From NCBI GenBank assembly GCA_035388225.1, contig DAOOPM010000002.1:124001-188000 (forward strand): a stretch of DNA of 64,000 bases, written 5' to 3'. A model generated the notes under the pieces. It ran no database searches and was not told the DNA's origin. It saw only the letters and a program-made list of their open reading frames with translations. This document shows positions 26,164-35,357 of this stretch, piece after piece (position 1 is the first letter of the stretch; each line of letters begins with the position of its first letter). A program made the translations under genes and the position numbers. The stretch is from SB25 sp029560875 (lineage in GTDB: Bacteria; Bacteroidota; Bacteroidia; Bacteroidales; Tenuifilaceae).

Positions 26164-27927
26164 TTAGTATACTTCAACATCGTAAGGAATACGTGCCTGA
26201 ACACCTTGGTTGTTAAGCATACTCTTAATTCTATTGTAATGCTTGTATGTAACACCAAGTTCATCCTTTAGGAAGAAAGCTTTTGCTTCGCCAGTCATTC
26301 CTTTGATTATTTCTTGGAATGGGTCTTTTTGCTCAGGAAGCTCTACCAAACGGTATTTTTCAACCTTTGCTTTTTCAGCAGCAAGTTTAATAGCAGCATT
26401 CAAACCTCCGAACTCATCAACAAGTTTGATATCCTTTGCGTTAACACCGCTCCATACTCTACCTTGTCCAATCTCGTCAACTTTCTCAACGGCTAAACTA
26501 CGACCTTCGGCAACGTGACCGATGAATGTTTGGTAGGTTTCCTCAATGAATTTTTGTCCAACAGCTTTTTCCTCTGCTGTCATTGGGCGGAATTGGCTGA
26601 AAAAGTCAGCGTGGTCGTTGGTTTTAACAACATCTACGTTGATACCCAATTTCTTATTCATTACATTTTGTAAGTTGAAGAATAGACCAAATACACCAAT
26701 TGAACCAGTAATTGTTGTTGGGCTAGCCATAATTGTAGTTGCAGGAGCAGCAATGTAGTAACCACCCGATGCAGCAACATCGCCCATCGATACAATAACA
26801 GGTTTTACCTTGTTGGCTAATTCTACCTCGCGCCAAATAACTTCCGATGCTAAAGCGCTACCACCAGGAGAGTTTACGCGGAATACAATAGCTTTAATTG
26901 TGCTATCGCGGCGTGCTTTGCGGATTGCGCGCGAAATTCCATCGGAACCAATAGCATCTTCGCTACCTTCGCCCATACCAATTTCACCTTGTGCGTAGAT
27001 AACAGCAATTTTATCCTTGGAGAATTTTGCCTTTTTAGCAGGAACTTTGAAGTATTGTGCTAATGTAACTGTTTTAAGGTCTTCTTTCTCTGGAGTTTCG
27101 GTTAGTCCTTTTAGTTTGTCAATAAGTTGGTCTTTGTAAATTAAACTGTCAACCAATTTATTATCGATGCAAGATTTTCCATTGAAAATCTCCATATCGT
27201 TGGCTAAACGGTTCAATTCTTCAACAGAAATGTTACGTGCTTTAGAAATACCATCAACCCAATGGTTCCAGATTGAACCCATGTAAGTTAAAGTTTGCTC
27301 ACGGTTCTCAGGGCTCATTTTGTCGAGCATAAAAGGTTCAACGGCACTTTTAAATTTACCGTGACGAAGAATTTGAGGTTCAACACCTAATTTTTCTAAA
27401 GCACCTTTGAAGAACATAATTTCGGAACGTAATCCCATCCACTCAACCATACCTTCTGGGTTTAAGTAAACTTTGTCTGATACAGTGGCTAGGTAGTATG
27501 CTTTTTGGCTGTAAGTATCGCTATAGCTAATAATGAATTTTCCTGAAGTTTTAAAATCGATTAGCGCATCGCGGATTTCCTCCGTGGTTGCAGCGCCTGC
27601 TCCAACAGCGTCAATTTCCATGAAAATACCCTTAATATTTGGGTCTTCCTTGGCTTCGGTAATTGCTTTAAGAATTTTATTAAGTCCCATGCTGCTTTGT
27701 GGCTGCATCGACATAAAATCGAACCCTTTGAAAGGATTATCGCTTGCACGGTCAACGATTTCTTGGTTAAAATCAACATAAAGTATTGAGTTTTCTTTAA
27801 CTTCGGTTGCTTTATCTCCAGCCGAAACCATTGCACCAATTACTCCAATCATTACAAAGAACAGAAGAAGCAACGAAATGAATACACCCAATATGGTGAT
27901 TAATAGATGTTTGAAAAAATTTTTCAT
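26164..27927 (-). CDS. sppA: Signal peptide peptidase SppA, 67 kDa type
   Basis: 587 aa inner-membrane serine protease that degrades cleaved signal peptides. One N-terminal membrane anchor (about 8-32) is followed by two tandem Clp-fold domains. The catalytic Lys193 is in GKFKSAVEPF and Ser387 in DVAASGGYYIAA, the Ser-Lys dyad with one residue from each domain as in the E. coli long form. The divergent gene is folK. Its 3' end runs into a heptamer array and then the hairpin in front of lpxK. Confidence 0.95.
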   Translation of the reverse strand: MKNFFKHLLITILGVFISLLLLFFVMIGVIGAMVSAGDKATEVKENSILYVDFNQEIVDRASDNPFKGFDFMSMQPQSSMGLNKILKAITEAKEDPNIKGIFMEIDAVGAGAATTEEIRDALIDFKTSGKFIISYSDTYSQKAYYLATVSDKVYLNPEGMVEWMGLRSEIMFFKGALEKLGVEPQILRHGKFKSAVEPFMLDKMSPENREQTLTYMGSIWNHWVDGISKARNISVEELNRLANDMEIFNGKSCIDNKLVDSLIYKDQLIDKLKGLTETPEKEDLKTVTLAQYFKVPAKKAKFSKDKIAVIYAQGEIGMGEGSEDAIGSDGISRAIRKARRDSTIKAIVFRVNSPGGSALASEVIWREVELANKVKPVIVSMGDVAASGGYYIAAPATTIMASPTTITGSIGVFGLFFNLQNVMNKKLGINVDVVKTNDHADFFSQFRPMTAEEKAVGQKFIEETYQTFIGHVAEGRSLAVEKVDEIGQGRVWSGVNAKDIKLVDEFGGLNAAIKLAAEKAKVEKYRLVELPEQKDPFQEIIKGMTGEAKAFFLKDELGVTYKHYNRIKSMLNNQGVQARIPYDVEVY

Positions 27928-28163
27928 ATTTTTAGTGGTTTAGTGATAATACTATTTGACATTTTAGCATGTGATTTGTTACATACTAAAATCAAATTTA
28001 ATCAAAATATAATTGCTATAAGTTGTTGGGAAATAACTTTTTTTAATTCAATACGTATTCATAAAGTTGATAATCTGTTTATTAGTTTGTTTGAAAATAT
28101 TTTGCGTATTAAGATTATTTATTAAAATTTACAATAAGTTTGCAACGCTTTAAATTGAATGAG

Positions 28164-28667
28164 ATGGCAAAGGTATTTTTCACTATAGGAGGCAATATTG
28201 GCGATAGAGTTTTTAATCTTCAGGAAACTTGCAGGTTAATTAATAGCCGTATTGGATGTATTCGTAAACAGTCATCTATTTACGAGTCAGAGCCCTGGGG
28301 TTTTAGCAGTGAGTTAAATTTTCTGAATCAGGTTATAGTGGTCGAGACCAACTTAAGCCCTGCTGCAATAATGCTGGAAATATCGTATATAGAATCAAAA
28401 ATGGGGCGTGTTAGGAATGGTGCGGGTTACGCTTCGCGTACTATGGATATTGATATCCTTTTTTACGACCATCAAATAATGCTTACCCCCGATTTAATTG
28501 TACCTCACAAGCAAATGCATAAGCGCCGTTTTGTGCTTGAACCTTTAAATGAGATTGCGCCAGATTTTATTCATCCACTTTTTTCACTTACCTCACACGA
28601 ATTGCTCGTAACTTGTACCGATGAGTCTAAGGTGTGGAAGTTTGAGCGCGCAGAAGTAGGAAATTAA
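28164..28667 (+). CDS. folK: 2-amino-4-hydroxy-6-hydroxymethyldihydropteridine pyrophosphokinase
   Basis: 167 aa from ATG 28164; the longer frame begins with a TTG at 28140 and adds eight residues that do not belong to the family start. HPPK transfers pyrophosphate from ATP to the pterin in folate synthesis. The signatures are the start AKVFFTIGGNIGDR, YESEPWGF, the NQVIVVETNLSP stretch, RTMDIDILFYDH and LIVPHKQMHKRRFVLEPL. It is divergent from sppA. It supplies the same pathway as folA and thyA earlier in the window. Confidence 0.95.
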   Translation: MAKVFFTIGGNIGDRVFNLQETCRLINSRIGCIRKQSSIYESEPWGFSSELNFLNQVIVVETNLSPAAIMLEISYIESKMGRVRNGAGYASRTMDIDILFYDHQIMLTPDLIVPHKQMHKRRFVLEPLNEIAPDFIHPLFSLTSHELLVTCTDESKVWKFERAEVGN

Positions 28668-28674
28668 GAAAGTA

Positions 28675-28869
28675 TTATTTTTTTCGGTCAAAATACTCCC
28701 GAACCGTAAGAATAATTGCCAGAATAAGCCCTAACTGGATAGCCGATTGCCAGCCATATGCAACATTTCCGTGTAGGAAGTATGAGTATAACACTTTTAC
28801 TAAAACACTCACTGCAAATGCAAGGATGAATATCCCTGCAAATACTAAAAAAAGATTCATACGTTTCAT
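28675..28869 (-). CDS. Small membrane protein, unknown function
   Basis: About 64 aa from ATG 28869 (a TTG nine bases further out would add three residues). Two hydrophobic helices (about 5-24 and 40-56) with a short loop and a basic C-terminus (VREYFDRKK). I do not recognise a family. It follows the frameshifted membrane-protein gene after 12 bases and may share its transcript. Confidence 0.55.
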   Translation of the reverse strand: MKRMNLFLVFAGIFILAFAVSVLVKVLYSYFLHGNVAYGWQSAIQLGLILAIILTVREYFDRKK

Positions 28870-28881
28870 AGGCTTCAATAT

Positions 28882-29261
28882 TTAAGAGTTTTTACGTTTT
28901 AGATAATGGCTTAACAGGAACAGAATTCCAATTAGAATAAATGGTAGGTTAATGGTTAGCAGTATAGTAGCGGTAATCCACACAGAATGGTTCATCGCAT
29001 AATTGTGGGTTGCAATAAACGGTGCAAAGGCTAGCCCAATCGCGATAAAAATAATTCCTCCTACTCTTTCCCATTTCCAAGCAATGAGTAAAATATGGTT
29101 AATATGTACGATGGAATAAGGTGAACTACAAATGCAGCGAGTTTTTTCCAAAGGGAATGGTTGCCTTCAAATGAGTCCAACGCAAACATACTGATGAATA
29201 GTATTGCCAAAATACAGAGAATCCGTGGTGTCCAATGGAAGATTTTGAGAGTTTTGTTCAT
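28882..29261 (-). pseudogene. Small four-helix membrane protein, frameshifted
   Basis: Two overlapping minus-strand frames encode halves of one protein. The first half begins MNKTLKIFHWTPRILCILA and ends after SYILTI; the second half continues LLIAWKWERVGGIIFIAIG to KRKNS. Adding one T to the T4 run opposite 29090-29093 (A4 on the plus strand) restores ILTIFLLIAWKWERV and a product of about 126 aa with four membrane helices. The restored form resembles a small Bacteroidota family I know only as uncharacterised. Either a real one-base deletion or a sequencing error in a homopolymer explains it. Confidence 0.75.
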
Positions 29262-29314
29262 AGTTATTCAGCAAGTAATTCCAAAGTTACCACTTAATTA
29301 TACCCGTGTCAATT

Positions 29315-29848
29315 TTATTTATTGGAATAACAACTTTGGTTAACCATCATCAATTTTTCCACATCAAAACCATTCTCCTTCGCTATATTGACAAGAGTTG
29401 TGTAGGTTTGGTTATCTAAAGTGCTGGACTTCGATAGAATCCATAAATATTTGCGAGAAGGGTCGCCAACCAGTGCGTAGTTATAATCTTTATCGAGCGC
29501 AATAACCCAATATTTCCCACTGAAGGGCCAGAAGAACCGAACTTTAAGTCGACCCGGATAGTTGTTGTCGGGTACCCAAGCCACCCCTTTTATGCTTTTG
29601 GATTTTGATGTATCGGCATTGGTGTAACCTTTGTTTAACACTTCCACTTTGCCGTTGGGAAGTATTGTGTAGGTTGCAGTTACGCACTCCAATCCTTTCT
29701 CGAAACTATTGGGTAAACGAGCAATTTCGTACCAAGTTCCTGCATATTTTGTTAAGTCAAGTTCCTTTGCGGTTGGAAGGCCTTTCTGCTCGTTTTTACA
29801 TGCTGTGAGGCTAAGCATAAGTATTGCTGTTATCAGTAAGTTTTGCAT
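29315..29848 (-). CDS. blc: Lipocalin-family lipoprotein (Blc-like)
   Basis: 177 aa. A lipoprotein signal peptide ends at LSLTAC, so Cys17 should be lipidated. The mature part has the lipocalin motifs YAGTWYEIARLPNSFEKGLE and the later YALVGDPSRKYLWILSK, typical of bacterial Blc proteins, which bind fatty acids or lysophospholipids in the envelope. The remaining order of strands and length fit the family. Single gene. Confidence 0.93.
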   Translation of the reverse strand: MQNLLITAILMLSLTACKNEQKGLPTAKELDLTKYAGTWYEIARLPNSFEKGLECVTATYTILPNGKVEVLNKGYTNADTSKSKSIKGVAWVPDNNYPGRLKVRFFWPFSGKYWVIALDKDYNYALVGDPSRKYLWILSKSSTLDNQTYTTLVNIAKENGFDVEKLMMVNQSCYSNK

Positions 29849-29948
29849 TTCAGTTTTATTTTGAAATTAAATTTACTAAAAAACAACTACAAATCAAGAT
29901 GGTTTACCATCCGATTCAGAAAAATAGTAGAGCAGAAATTTGATAGAA

Positions 29949-30599
29949 TTACTCCTTTGCGCCGTAAGCTAAATCGCCAGCGTCGCCAATTCCTGGAACA
30001 ATGTATGATTTAACGGTGAGTTCATCGTCAACAGCGCCAAGCCACAAAGTTGTGTTTTTTGCAGAAAGGTTGCGTTTCATATACTCAACGCCCTCTTTCG
30101 ATGCAATTACCGATACAATGTGGGTGTGTTTGGGTGTTCCTTTTTCGCAAATTGCTTTGTAGGCAAGTAACATCGATGCGCCTGTTGCAAGCATAGGGTC
30201 AATTAGTACCAAAGTTTTCCCCTCAATATTTGGACAAGATATATGCTCGAACTGGATACGGAAAGTGCCATCGTTACTGTACTTTCTATATGCTGATATA
30301 AAACCATTTTCGGCTTTGTCGAAATAATTCAGCATTCCTTGATGCAGTGGTAGTCCAGCGCGCAGTATTGTTGCCAAAACAATTGTTTCGTTAGGCAAGT
30401 TTATTTCGGCAACTCCTAGCGGAGTTTGTACTTGGTTGCTTTGGAAGTTTAGCTCTTTGCTAAGTTCATAGGCAAAAATCTCCCCACAACGTTCAAGGTT
30501 GCGACGGAATCGCATAAAATCGTTCTGAACATTGATATCGCGGAGCTCTGCAATGAATTGATTTAGAATGGAGTTTTGGTTGCCAAGTATTCGTACCAT
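29949..30599 (-). CDS. upp: Uracil phosphoribosyltransferase
   Basis: 216 aa. It salvages uracil to UMP with PRPP. The PRPP-binding motif is VLIDPMLATGASMLLA and the uracil-site region near the end is SYIVPGIGDAGDLAYG. ILRAGLPLHQGML is also diagnostic. A -7-like TAACTTTG lies on the minus strand at 30619-30626, 20 bases before the ATG. Confidence 0.95.
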   Translation of the reverse strand: MVRILGNQNSILNQFIAELRDINVQNDFMRFRRNLERCGEIFAYELSKELNFQSNQVQTPLGVAEINLPNETIVLATILRAGLPLHQGMLNYFDKAENGFISAYRKYSNDGTFRIQFEHISCPNIEGKTLVLIDPMLATGASMLLAYKAICEKGTPKHTHIVSVIASKEGVEYMKRNLSAKNTTLWLGAVDDELTVKSYIVPGIGDAGDLAYGAKE

Positions 30600-30618
30600 T
30601 TGCGTAAGTTTTGTGGAA

Positions 30619-30626
30619 CAAAGTTA
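30619..30626 (-). promoter_or_regulatory. -7 promoter box for upp
   Basis: Minus strand TAACTTTG matches TAnnTTTG. No -33 TTG was found at the expected spacing. Confidence 0.45.
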
Positions 30627-30699
30627 AGTAAAATATAGTTTGTTACATTAGGTTTGATGTAAAAGCGTTTTAATATCTTTATAGAATTAATTATTAGGA

Positions 30700-31305
30700 A
30701 TGATTCAAGTTAAGGATCACGTAATTGCTGAGTTGCAAAGCAAATTTGTTCTTCCAGAGTTGAACTCGTCCACCGATTTTTACCATGATATGGTAGAGAA
30801 TATTGTTGGTCAGCAACTATCGGGCAAGGTTGCTCAGGTGATTTTTAATAGGTTTAAAACATTATTTCCTAATAATTACCCAACGCCAGAGTTGGTTCTT
30901 TTAACCTCCGATGAATCCTTGCGTAGCATAGGCCTTTCGGGTGCTAAAACCAAGTATGTGAAAGCGCTTGCGGAATTTACTCTGCACCACGATTTATCGC
31001 TACAACAGGTAGCACAACTAAGTGACGAGGAACTAATAAAATTATTGACCCAAATTAAAGGAGTGGGGGTGTGGACTGCCCAAATGCTTCTTATTTTTTC
31101 ACTCAACAGGAAAGATGTTTTTCCGATTGACGATCTGGCCATTCAGCAAGGGATGAGAGAATTATACAATATTAAGGTTAATGGTAAGCAATTCAAGGAT
31201 AGATTGATAAGAATATCTAATAAATGGAAGCCGTACAGAACGACTGGTTCACGATTGGTTTGGGCGTACGTTAACGATAAAAAGTTGAACGCAACACGTA
31301 GATAG
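30700..31305 (+). CDS. DNA-3-methyladenine glycosylase, AlkA-like (HhH-GPD)
   Basis: 201 aa base-excision repair enzyme. The helix-hairpin-helix is IKGVGVWTAQMLLIF, with the Trp typical of the AlkA group, and the catalytic Asp is in FPIDDLAIQQG. FYHDMVENIVGQQLSGKVA is the usual first helical region. It lacks the AlkA N-terminal domain, as do many short bacterial versions. Single gene, divergent from upp. Confidence 0.9.
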   Translation: MIQVKDHVIAELQSKFVLPELNSSTDFYHDMVENIVGQQLSGKVAQVIFNRFKTLFPNNYPTPELVLLTSDESLRSIGLSGAKTKYVKALAEFTLHHDLSLQQVAQLSDEELIKLLTQIKGVGVWTAQMLLIFSLNRKDVFPIDDLAIQQGMRELYNIKVNGKQFKDRLIRISNKWKPYRTTGSRLVWAYVNDKKLNATRR

Positions 31306-31395
31306 TACCTGCAAAATAGGCTATTCCTAAAGTCATAAACAATCTTAAATCCACAATTGAGCCGATGGATTGTTCGGTCAATCAATTAAAATCTC

Positions 31396-31403
31396 TAATT
31401 TTG
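31396..31403 (+). promoter_or_regulatory. -7 promoter box before the small membrane protein and mutL
   Basis: TAATTTTG matches TAnnTTTG, 22 bases before the ATG at 31426. A TTG at 31370-31372 lies 23 bases upstream, slightly far. Confidence 0.42.
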
Positions 31404-31425
31404 TAGAATCCAAAAAAGTTGAGTT

Positions 31426-31710
31426 ATGGGAATGTCAATGTTTTCGTTCTTCAAGGCAAAAAAACCTAAAGGGTTTAACTATAAGCCTATGTACTACAGT
31501 GAGCAGAAGGAGGAGATGAAGGAGCGCGAGGCGAGAATTAGAAAAGAACTTGGACTTACCGATGCCGATAAGCCCTTTGTGCCCACCATTAAGGGACAGT
31601 TCAAAAGCAAAAGGTTAAAAAAATACTCGTACACTAGGCAATCGACAATACGAGCACTTATTATTCTAGTGCTTTTAATCTTAGTTGCTTATTTCCTCTT
31701 CTTTAAATAG
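31426..31710 (+). CDS. Small tail-anchored membrane protein, unknown function
   Basis: 94 aa. A basic, soluble N-terminal part (FFKAKKPKGFNYKPMYYSEQKEEMKERE) is followed by one C-terminal membrane helix (about 73-93). Proteins of this kind are common next to mutL in Bacteroidota and are sometimes mislabelled as riboflavin synthase subunit; nothing here supports that name. mutL starts seven bases after its stop codon, so the two share a transcript. Confidence 0.7.
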   Translation: MGMSMFSFFKAKKPKGFNYKPMYYSEQKEEMKEREARIRKELGLTDADKPFVPTIKGQFKSKRLKKYSYTRQSTIRALIILVLLILVAYFLFFK

Positions 31711-31717
31711 CAATTCA

Positions 31718-33556
31718 ATGGCCGACATCATTCAGTTACTCCCCGATTCCGTTGCCAATCAAATAGCAGCTGGCGAGGTTGTTCAACGCCCTGCCTCTGC
31801 GGTTAAGGAGTTGATGGAGAATTCCATTGATGCTGGCGCCAAGAATATTCAGTTGATTGTTAAGGAGGGTGGCAAGGCATCCATACAGGTGATTGACGAT
31901 GGTGTTGGTATGTCCGAAACTGATGCACGGCTCTGCTTTGAGCGTCATGCCACATCAAAAATTCGCGAGGCCAACGATTTGTTCGATATCCGAACAATGG
32001 GCTTCCGAGGCGAGGCTTTAGCATCAATTGCTGCGGTTGCCGAGGTTGAACTAAAAACCCGCAAAGCCACCGATGAACTTGGAACCCAAATTCAAATAAA
32101 CGGCTCCGAGCTGGTTGCTCAGCAACCCGTAAACTGTGCTGTAGGCACAAACTTCACAATAAAAAATCTATTCTACAATGTTCCTGCACGTCGTAAATTC
32201 CTTAAAGGAACATCCATAGAGCTAAAGCATATAATTTCCGAATTTCAACGGGTTGCGTTGGCATACCCCGAAATAGCGATGAGCCTTACGCATAATGGCG
32301 CAGACATTTACAGGCTCAACGCATCTACACTAAAACAACGAATTGTTGGTTTATTTGGGAAGGCAATCAACTCTCAGCTGCTCGATATCACCACCCAAAC
32401 CACCATCGTAAATATTGATGGTTTTATTGGTAAACCCGAGAGTGCCAAGAAAAGCCCGGGCGAGCAATTCTTCTTTGTGAATGGACGATTTATGAAGAAT
32501 CCATTTCTAAACCGTGCGGTTATAAACGCCTACAACCGTCTTTTACCCGCCGAAAGCATTCCAACCTACTTTATTTATCTTGATATTGACCCCAAAACCA
32601 TCGATGTAAATATTCATCCCACCAAAACTGAAATTAAGTTTGAGGATGAACGTATGATTTGGCAAATACTTCACGCAGCTGTTAAGGAAACTCTAGGGAA
32701 ATTTGCTGTTGTGCCATCTATCGATTTTGATAGCGACCCAGGGTTTAGCATTCCGTTTTTCCCTAAAAACGCACCCGTTACTCCTCCTGAGATAGAGATT
32801 AACCATAATTTCAATCCTTTTGAGGATGAAGGCAAGAAATTTTCCGGTGGAAGTTTCTCTGCAAAACCACAAAAGCAGAAAAGCGTTGAGGGATGGGAAC
32901 AACTTTACGAGGATAAACCCGCCGAAGAGGAGCCAACGCAATTAACGATGCAGACATTCGCATCGAAGGGGTTTGATGATGTGCCAGCAGAAACTTCTAC
33001 TAAATTTTACCAAGTTAAGGGTAAGTACATTTTAACCACAGTAAAATCGGGGTTAATGGTTATTGACCAGAAACGTGCACACGAACGGATTCTGTTTGAG
33101 CAATACTTGGAGAGCCTTACGTCGGAGCATAATATTGCTCAACGCGAGCTTTACCCACAAACCTTGGAGATGAGCGCTCAGGACTTTGCGTTGATTATGG
33201 ATAATCAGCAACAACTGTCGCAAATGGGGTTGGAGATTAGCAATTTAGGACACAACACAATTGGAATAAATAGCCTTCCGGCTAATCTAAAATCGGCTGA
33301 TCCGCTAAAGTTGATTGACGATTTGCTGATGGAAATAAAGGAAAACCAGTCGTTACCATTCGACGATGCCAAGCAAAAAATTGCCGCATCGATGGCAAAG
33401 GCTGCTGCAATTGGATATAATAGAAATCTTTCTGCATTTGAAATGCAGGAACTGGTTGATAAACTCTTTGCCTGCAACCATCCAAACTTTTCGCCCGATG
33501 GCAAAAAGGTGCTTACAATTATTGAGATGGACGAGTTGGATAAAAAGTTGAAGTAA
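31718..33556 (+). CDS. mutL: DNA mismatch repair protein MutL
   Basis: 612 aa from ATG 31718; an upstream TTG would read back into the preceding gene. The GHKL ATPase motifs are intact: KELMENSIDAGA, DDGVGM, and TMGFRGEALASIAAV. The transducer domain includes KKSPGEQFFFVNGRFMK. In the C-terminal domain the endonuclease motif DQHAxxExxxxE reads DQKRAHERILFE (33065-33100), with the metal-binding His replaced by Lys; near the C-terminus a CNHPNFSPDGK segment occupies the place of CPHGRP. Nicking activity is therefore doubtful. mutS is not in the window. Confidence 0.95.
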   Translation: MADIIQLLPDSVANQIAAGEVVQRPASAVKELMENSIDAGAKNIQLIVKEGGKASIQVIDDGVGMSETDARLCFERHATSKIREANDLFDIRTMGFRGEALASIAAVAEVELKTRKATDELGTQIQINGSELVAQQPVNCAVGTNFTIKNLFYNVPARRKFLKGTSIELKHIISEFQRVALAYPEIAMSLTHNGADIYRLNASTLKQRIVGLFGKAINSQLLDITTQTTIVNIDGFIGKPESAKKSPGEQFFFVNGRFMKNPFLNRAVINAYNRLLPAESIPTYFIYLDIDPKTIDVNIHPTKTEIKFEDERMIWQILHAAVKETLGKFAVVPSIDFDSDPGFSIPFFPKNAPVTPPEIEINHNFNPFEDEGKKFSGGSFSAKPQKQKSVEGWEQLYEDKPAEEEPTQLTMQTFASKGFDDVPAETSTKFYQVKGKYILTTVKSGLMVIDQKRAHERILFEQYLESLTSEHNIAQRELYPQTLEMSAQDFALIMDNQQQLSQMGLEISNLGHNTIGINSLPANLKSADPLKLIDDLLMEIKENQSLPFDDAKQKIAASMAKAAAIGYNRNLSAFEMQELVDKLFACNHPNFSPDGKKVLTIIEMDELDKKLK

Positions 33557-33604
33557 ACCTTTTAAACAAAGTATTTGTTTTAATTTGATTAAACTGAAAA
33601 AGTG

Positions 33605-34429
33605 ATGAACTATAGCGAAAGAGGTTTTATGAGCAGTATGCCACCTGTCGTAAAAAACCTAATTATCATAAATGTAATTATGCTCCTTATAGCCTGGGTT
33701 GCCGAAACAACATTTCAGGTTGATTTAAATAGAATTTTAGGATTGTACTCTCCTAACTCGCCAAGTTTTAGACCATACCAGTTTGTAACGCATATGTTTA
33801 TGCACGGTGGATTATTCCACCTTTTCTTCAACATGTTTGCGCTTTACATGTTTGGAAGAATACTTGAGCAGGTTTGGGGTGGAAAACGGTTTTTAATTTA
33901 CTACTTAGCAACAGGATTGGGTGCTGCAGCTATTCATCTTTTGGTAAACTACCTTCATTTACATTCAATTCAGAATGATGCTATCGCGATGCTTAACACT
34001 CCATCGCCGCAATCTTTTGCAGCATTTGTAACCAAACATTTTCCTGATTACTACGATCAGGTTTACACAAAATTCTTAGACAATTGGTTTGCATCGCCAA
34101 CTAATCCTGTTTTTATTGAGCAAGCATCAATATATACTCAACAATTAATACAACTACAAATCGACATCCCAACCGTGGGTGCATCGGGTGCTGTTTATGG
34201 TGTACTTCTAGCATTTGGTATGCTTTTCCCAAATACAATCCTTATGCTACTTATCCCTCCAATTCCTATTAAAGCTAAATGGATGGTGATTATTTATGGA
34301 GGTTTGGAGTTGTTCCTTGGGTTAACGCAGCCCGGCAGCAATATTGCGCACTTTGCACACTTAGGCGGGATGATTTTTGGATTTATACTGATAAAATACT
34401 GGCGTACCCGCAAGGATATGTTCTATTAG
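33605..34429 (+). CDS. Rhomboid-family intramembrane serine protease (first of a pair)
   Basis: 274 aa. HMFMHGGLFHLFFNMFALYMFG is the HxxxN-containing second helix, VGASGAVYGVLLAFG holds the catalytic Ser, and AHFAHLGGMIFGF the catalytic His. An insertion of about 70 residues lies between the helix GLGAAAIHLLVNYL and the Ser motif, larger than in E. coli GlpG. The start is taken as ATG 33605, not the GTG three bases before. A second rhomboid follows 40 bases later. Confidence 0.92.
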   Translation: MNYSERGFMSSMPPVVKNLIIINVIMLLIAWVAETTFQVDLNRILGLYSPNSPSFRPYQFVTHMFMHGGLFHLFFNMFALYMFGRILEQVWGGKRFLIYYLATGLGAAAIHLLVNYLHLHSIQNDAIAMLNTPSPQSFAAFVTKHFPDYYDQVYTKFLDNWFASPTNPVFIEQASIYTQQLIQLQIDIPTVGASGAVYGVLLAFGMLFPNTILMLLIPPIPIKAKWMVIIYGGLELFLGLTQPGSNIAHFAHLGGMIFGFILIKYWRTRKDMFY

Positions 34430-34469
34430 AAAAATTTATGCTAAATTTACTATAAACAGGATTTAGTCT

Positions 34470-35357
34470 ATGAGTATTTATAACGAGCTAAAAGATTCGT
34501 TCCGTTTTGGCAGTAACCTTACCAAGTTAATCTATATAAACTTGGCGGTGTTCCTTATTTATAATTTAATCCGAGTTTTCTTTTTCGTTGGAGGAACTCC
34601 GGTAGGAAGTTCTTACGCCTATTTACTTGCTGTTCCTGCCGACTTTGCAAGTCTGCTAATTCGCCCGTGGACTATTTTAACCTATATGTTTTTCCACGAG
34701 GATTTTCTGCATATTCTGTTCAATATCCTTTGGCTTTACTGGTTTGGTCAATTATTCCTGATGTTCCTCTCACAAAGGCAACTTATTGGAGTGTATGTGC
34801 TGGGTGGAATTTCGGGTGCAATCCTATTTATTTTGGCCTATAACTTTGTGCCAGTTTTCGCAATGGAAACTGCGGATGCAATTGCTTTGGGGGCATCGGC
34901 ATCGGTGTTGGCAATTGTTATTGCAGTATCAACACTAAAGCCAAACCACACCATTTATTTGCTATTCCTTGGGCCTGTTAAGTTGAAGTATCTTGCTTTA
35001 GTAACAATATTAATTGATATAATTAGCATTCCTGTTTCGAATGCTGGTGGACATATTGCTCACCTTGGCGGTGCACTATTCGGATTTCTTTACATAAAAG
35101 CATTGGCAAAGGGTTGGGATTTAACGTATCCTTTTAACTGGTTTGAGGGTTTGGGCAAAATCAGCTTTAAGAAGAAATCTAAACTTAAAGTTGACCACCG
35201 TTCAGCAAACCCTGACCACGATTACAACTATCGAAAAGTGCAAAAACATCAAAATATCGATAAAATTCTTGATAAAATCTCGAAATCGGGCTACGACAGT
35301 TTAACCAAGGAGGAAAAAGATACGCTTTTCAGAATGAAAAACGATTCAGTGAACTAA
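34470..35357 (+). CDS. Rhomboid-family protease with C-terminal extension (second of a pair)
   Basis: 295 aa. The HEDFLHILFNILWLYWFGQ helix, the Ser motif ALGASASVLAIVIA (GxSAS form) and GGHIAHLGGALFGFLY are present, so a Ser-His dyad is intact. After the last helix comes a basic, polar tail of about 90 residues ending in a helical segment (DKILDKISKSGYDSLTKEEKDTLFRM), as seen in Bacteroidota rhomboids with DUF6576. Its stop overlaps the next gene's ATG by one base (TAATG). Confidence 0.9.
   Translation: MSIYNELKDSFRFGSNLTKLIYINLAVFLIYNLIRVFFFVGGTPVGSSYAYLLAVPADFASLLIRPWTILTYMFFHEDFLHILFNILWLYWFGQLFLMFLSQRQLIGVYVLGGISGAILFILAYNFVPVFAMETADAIALGASASVLAIVIAVSTLKPNHTIYLLFLGPVKLKYLALVTILIDIISIPVSNAGGHIAHLGGALFGFLYIKALAKGWDLTYPFNWFEGLGKISFKKKSKLKVDHRSANPDHDYNYRKVQKHQNIDKILDKISKSGYDSLTKEEKDTLFRMKNDSVN

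Noticed and set aside
31426..31710. Riboflavin synthase beta subunit label for the small protein before mutL
   Set aside because: The sequence is a basic peptide with a single C-terminal membrane helix and has no lumazine synthase motif; the name is a database artefact.
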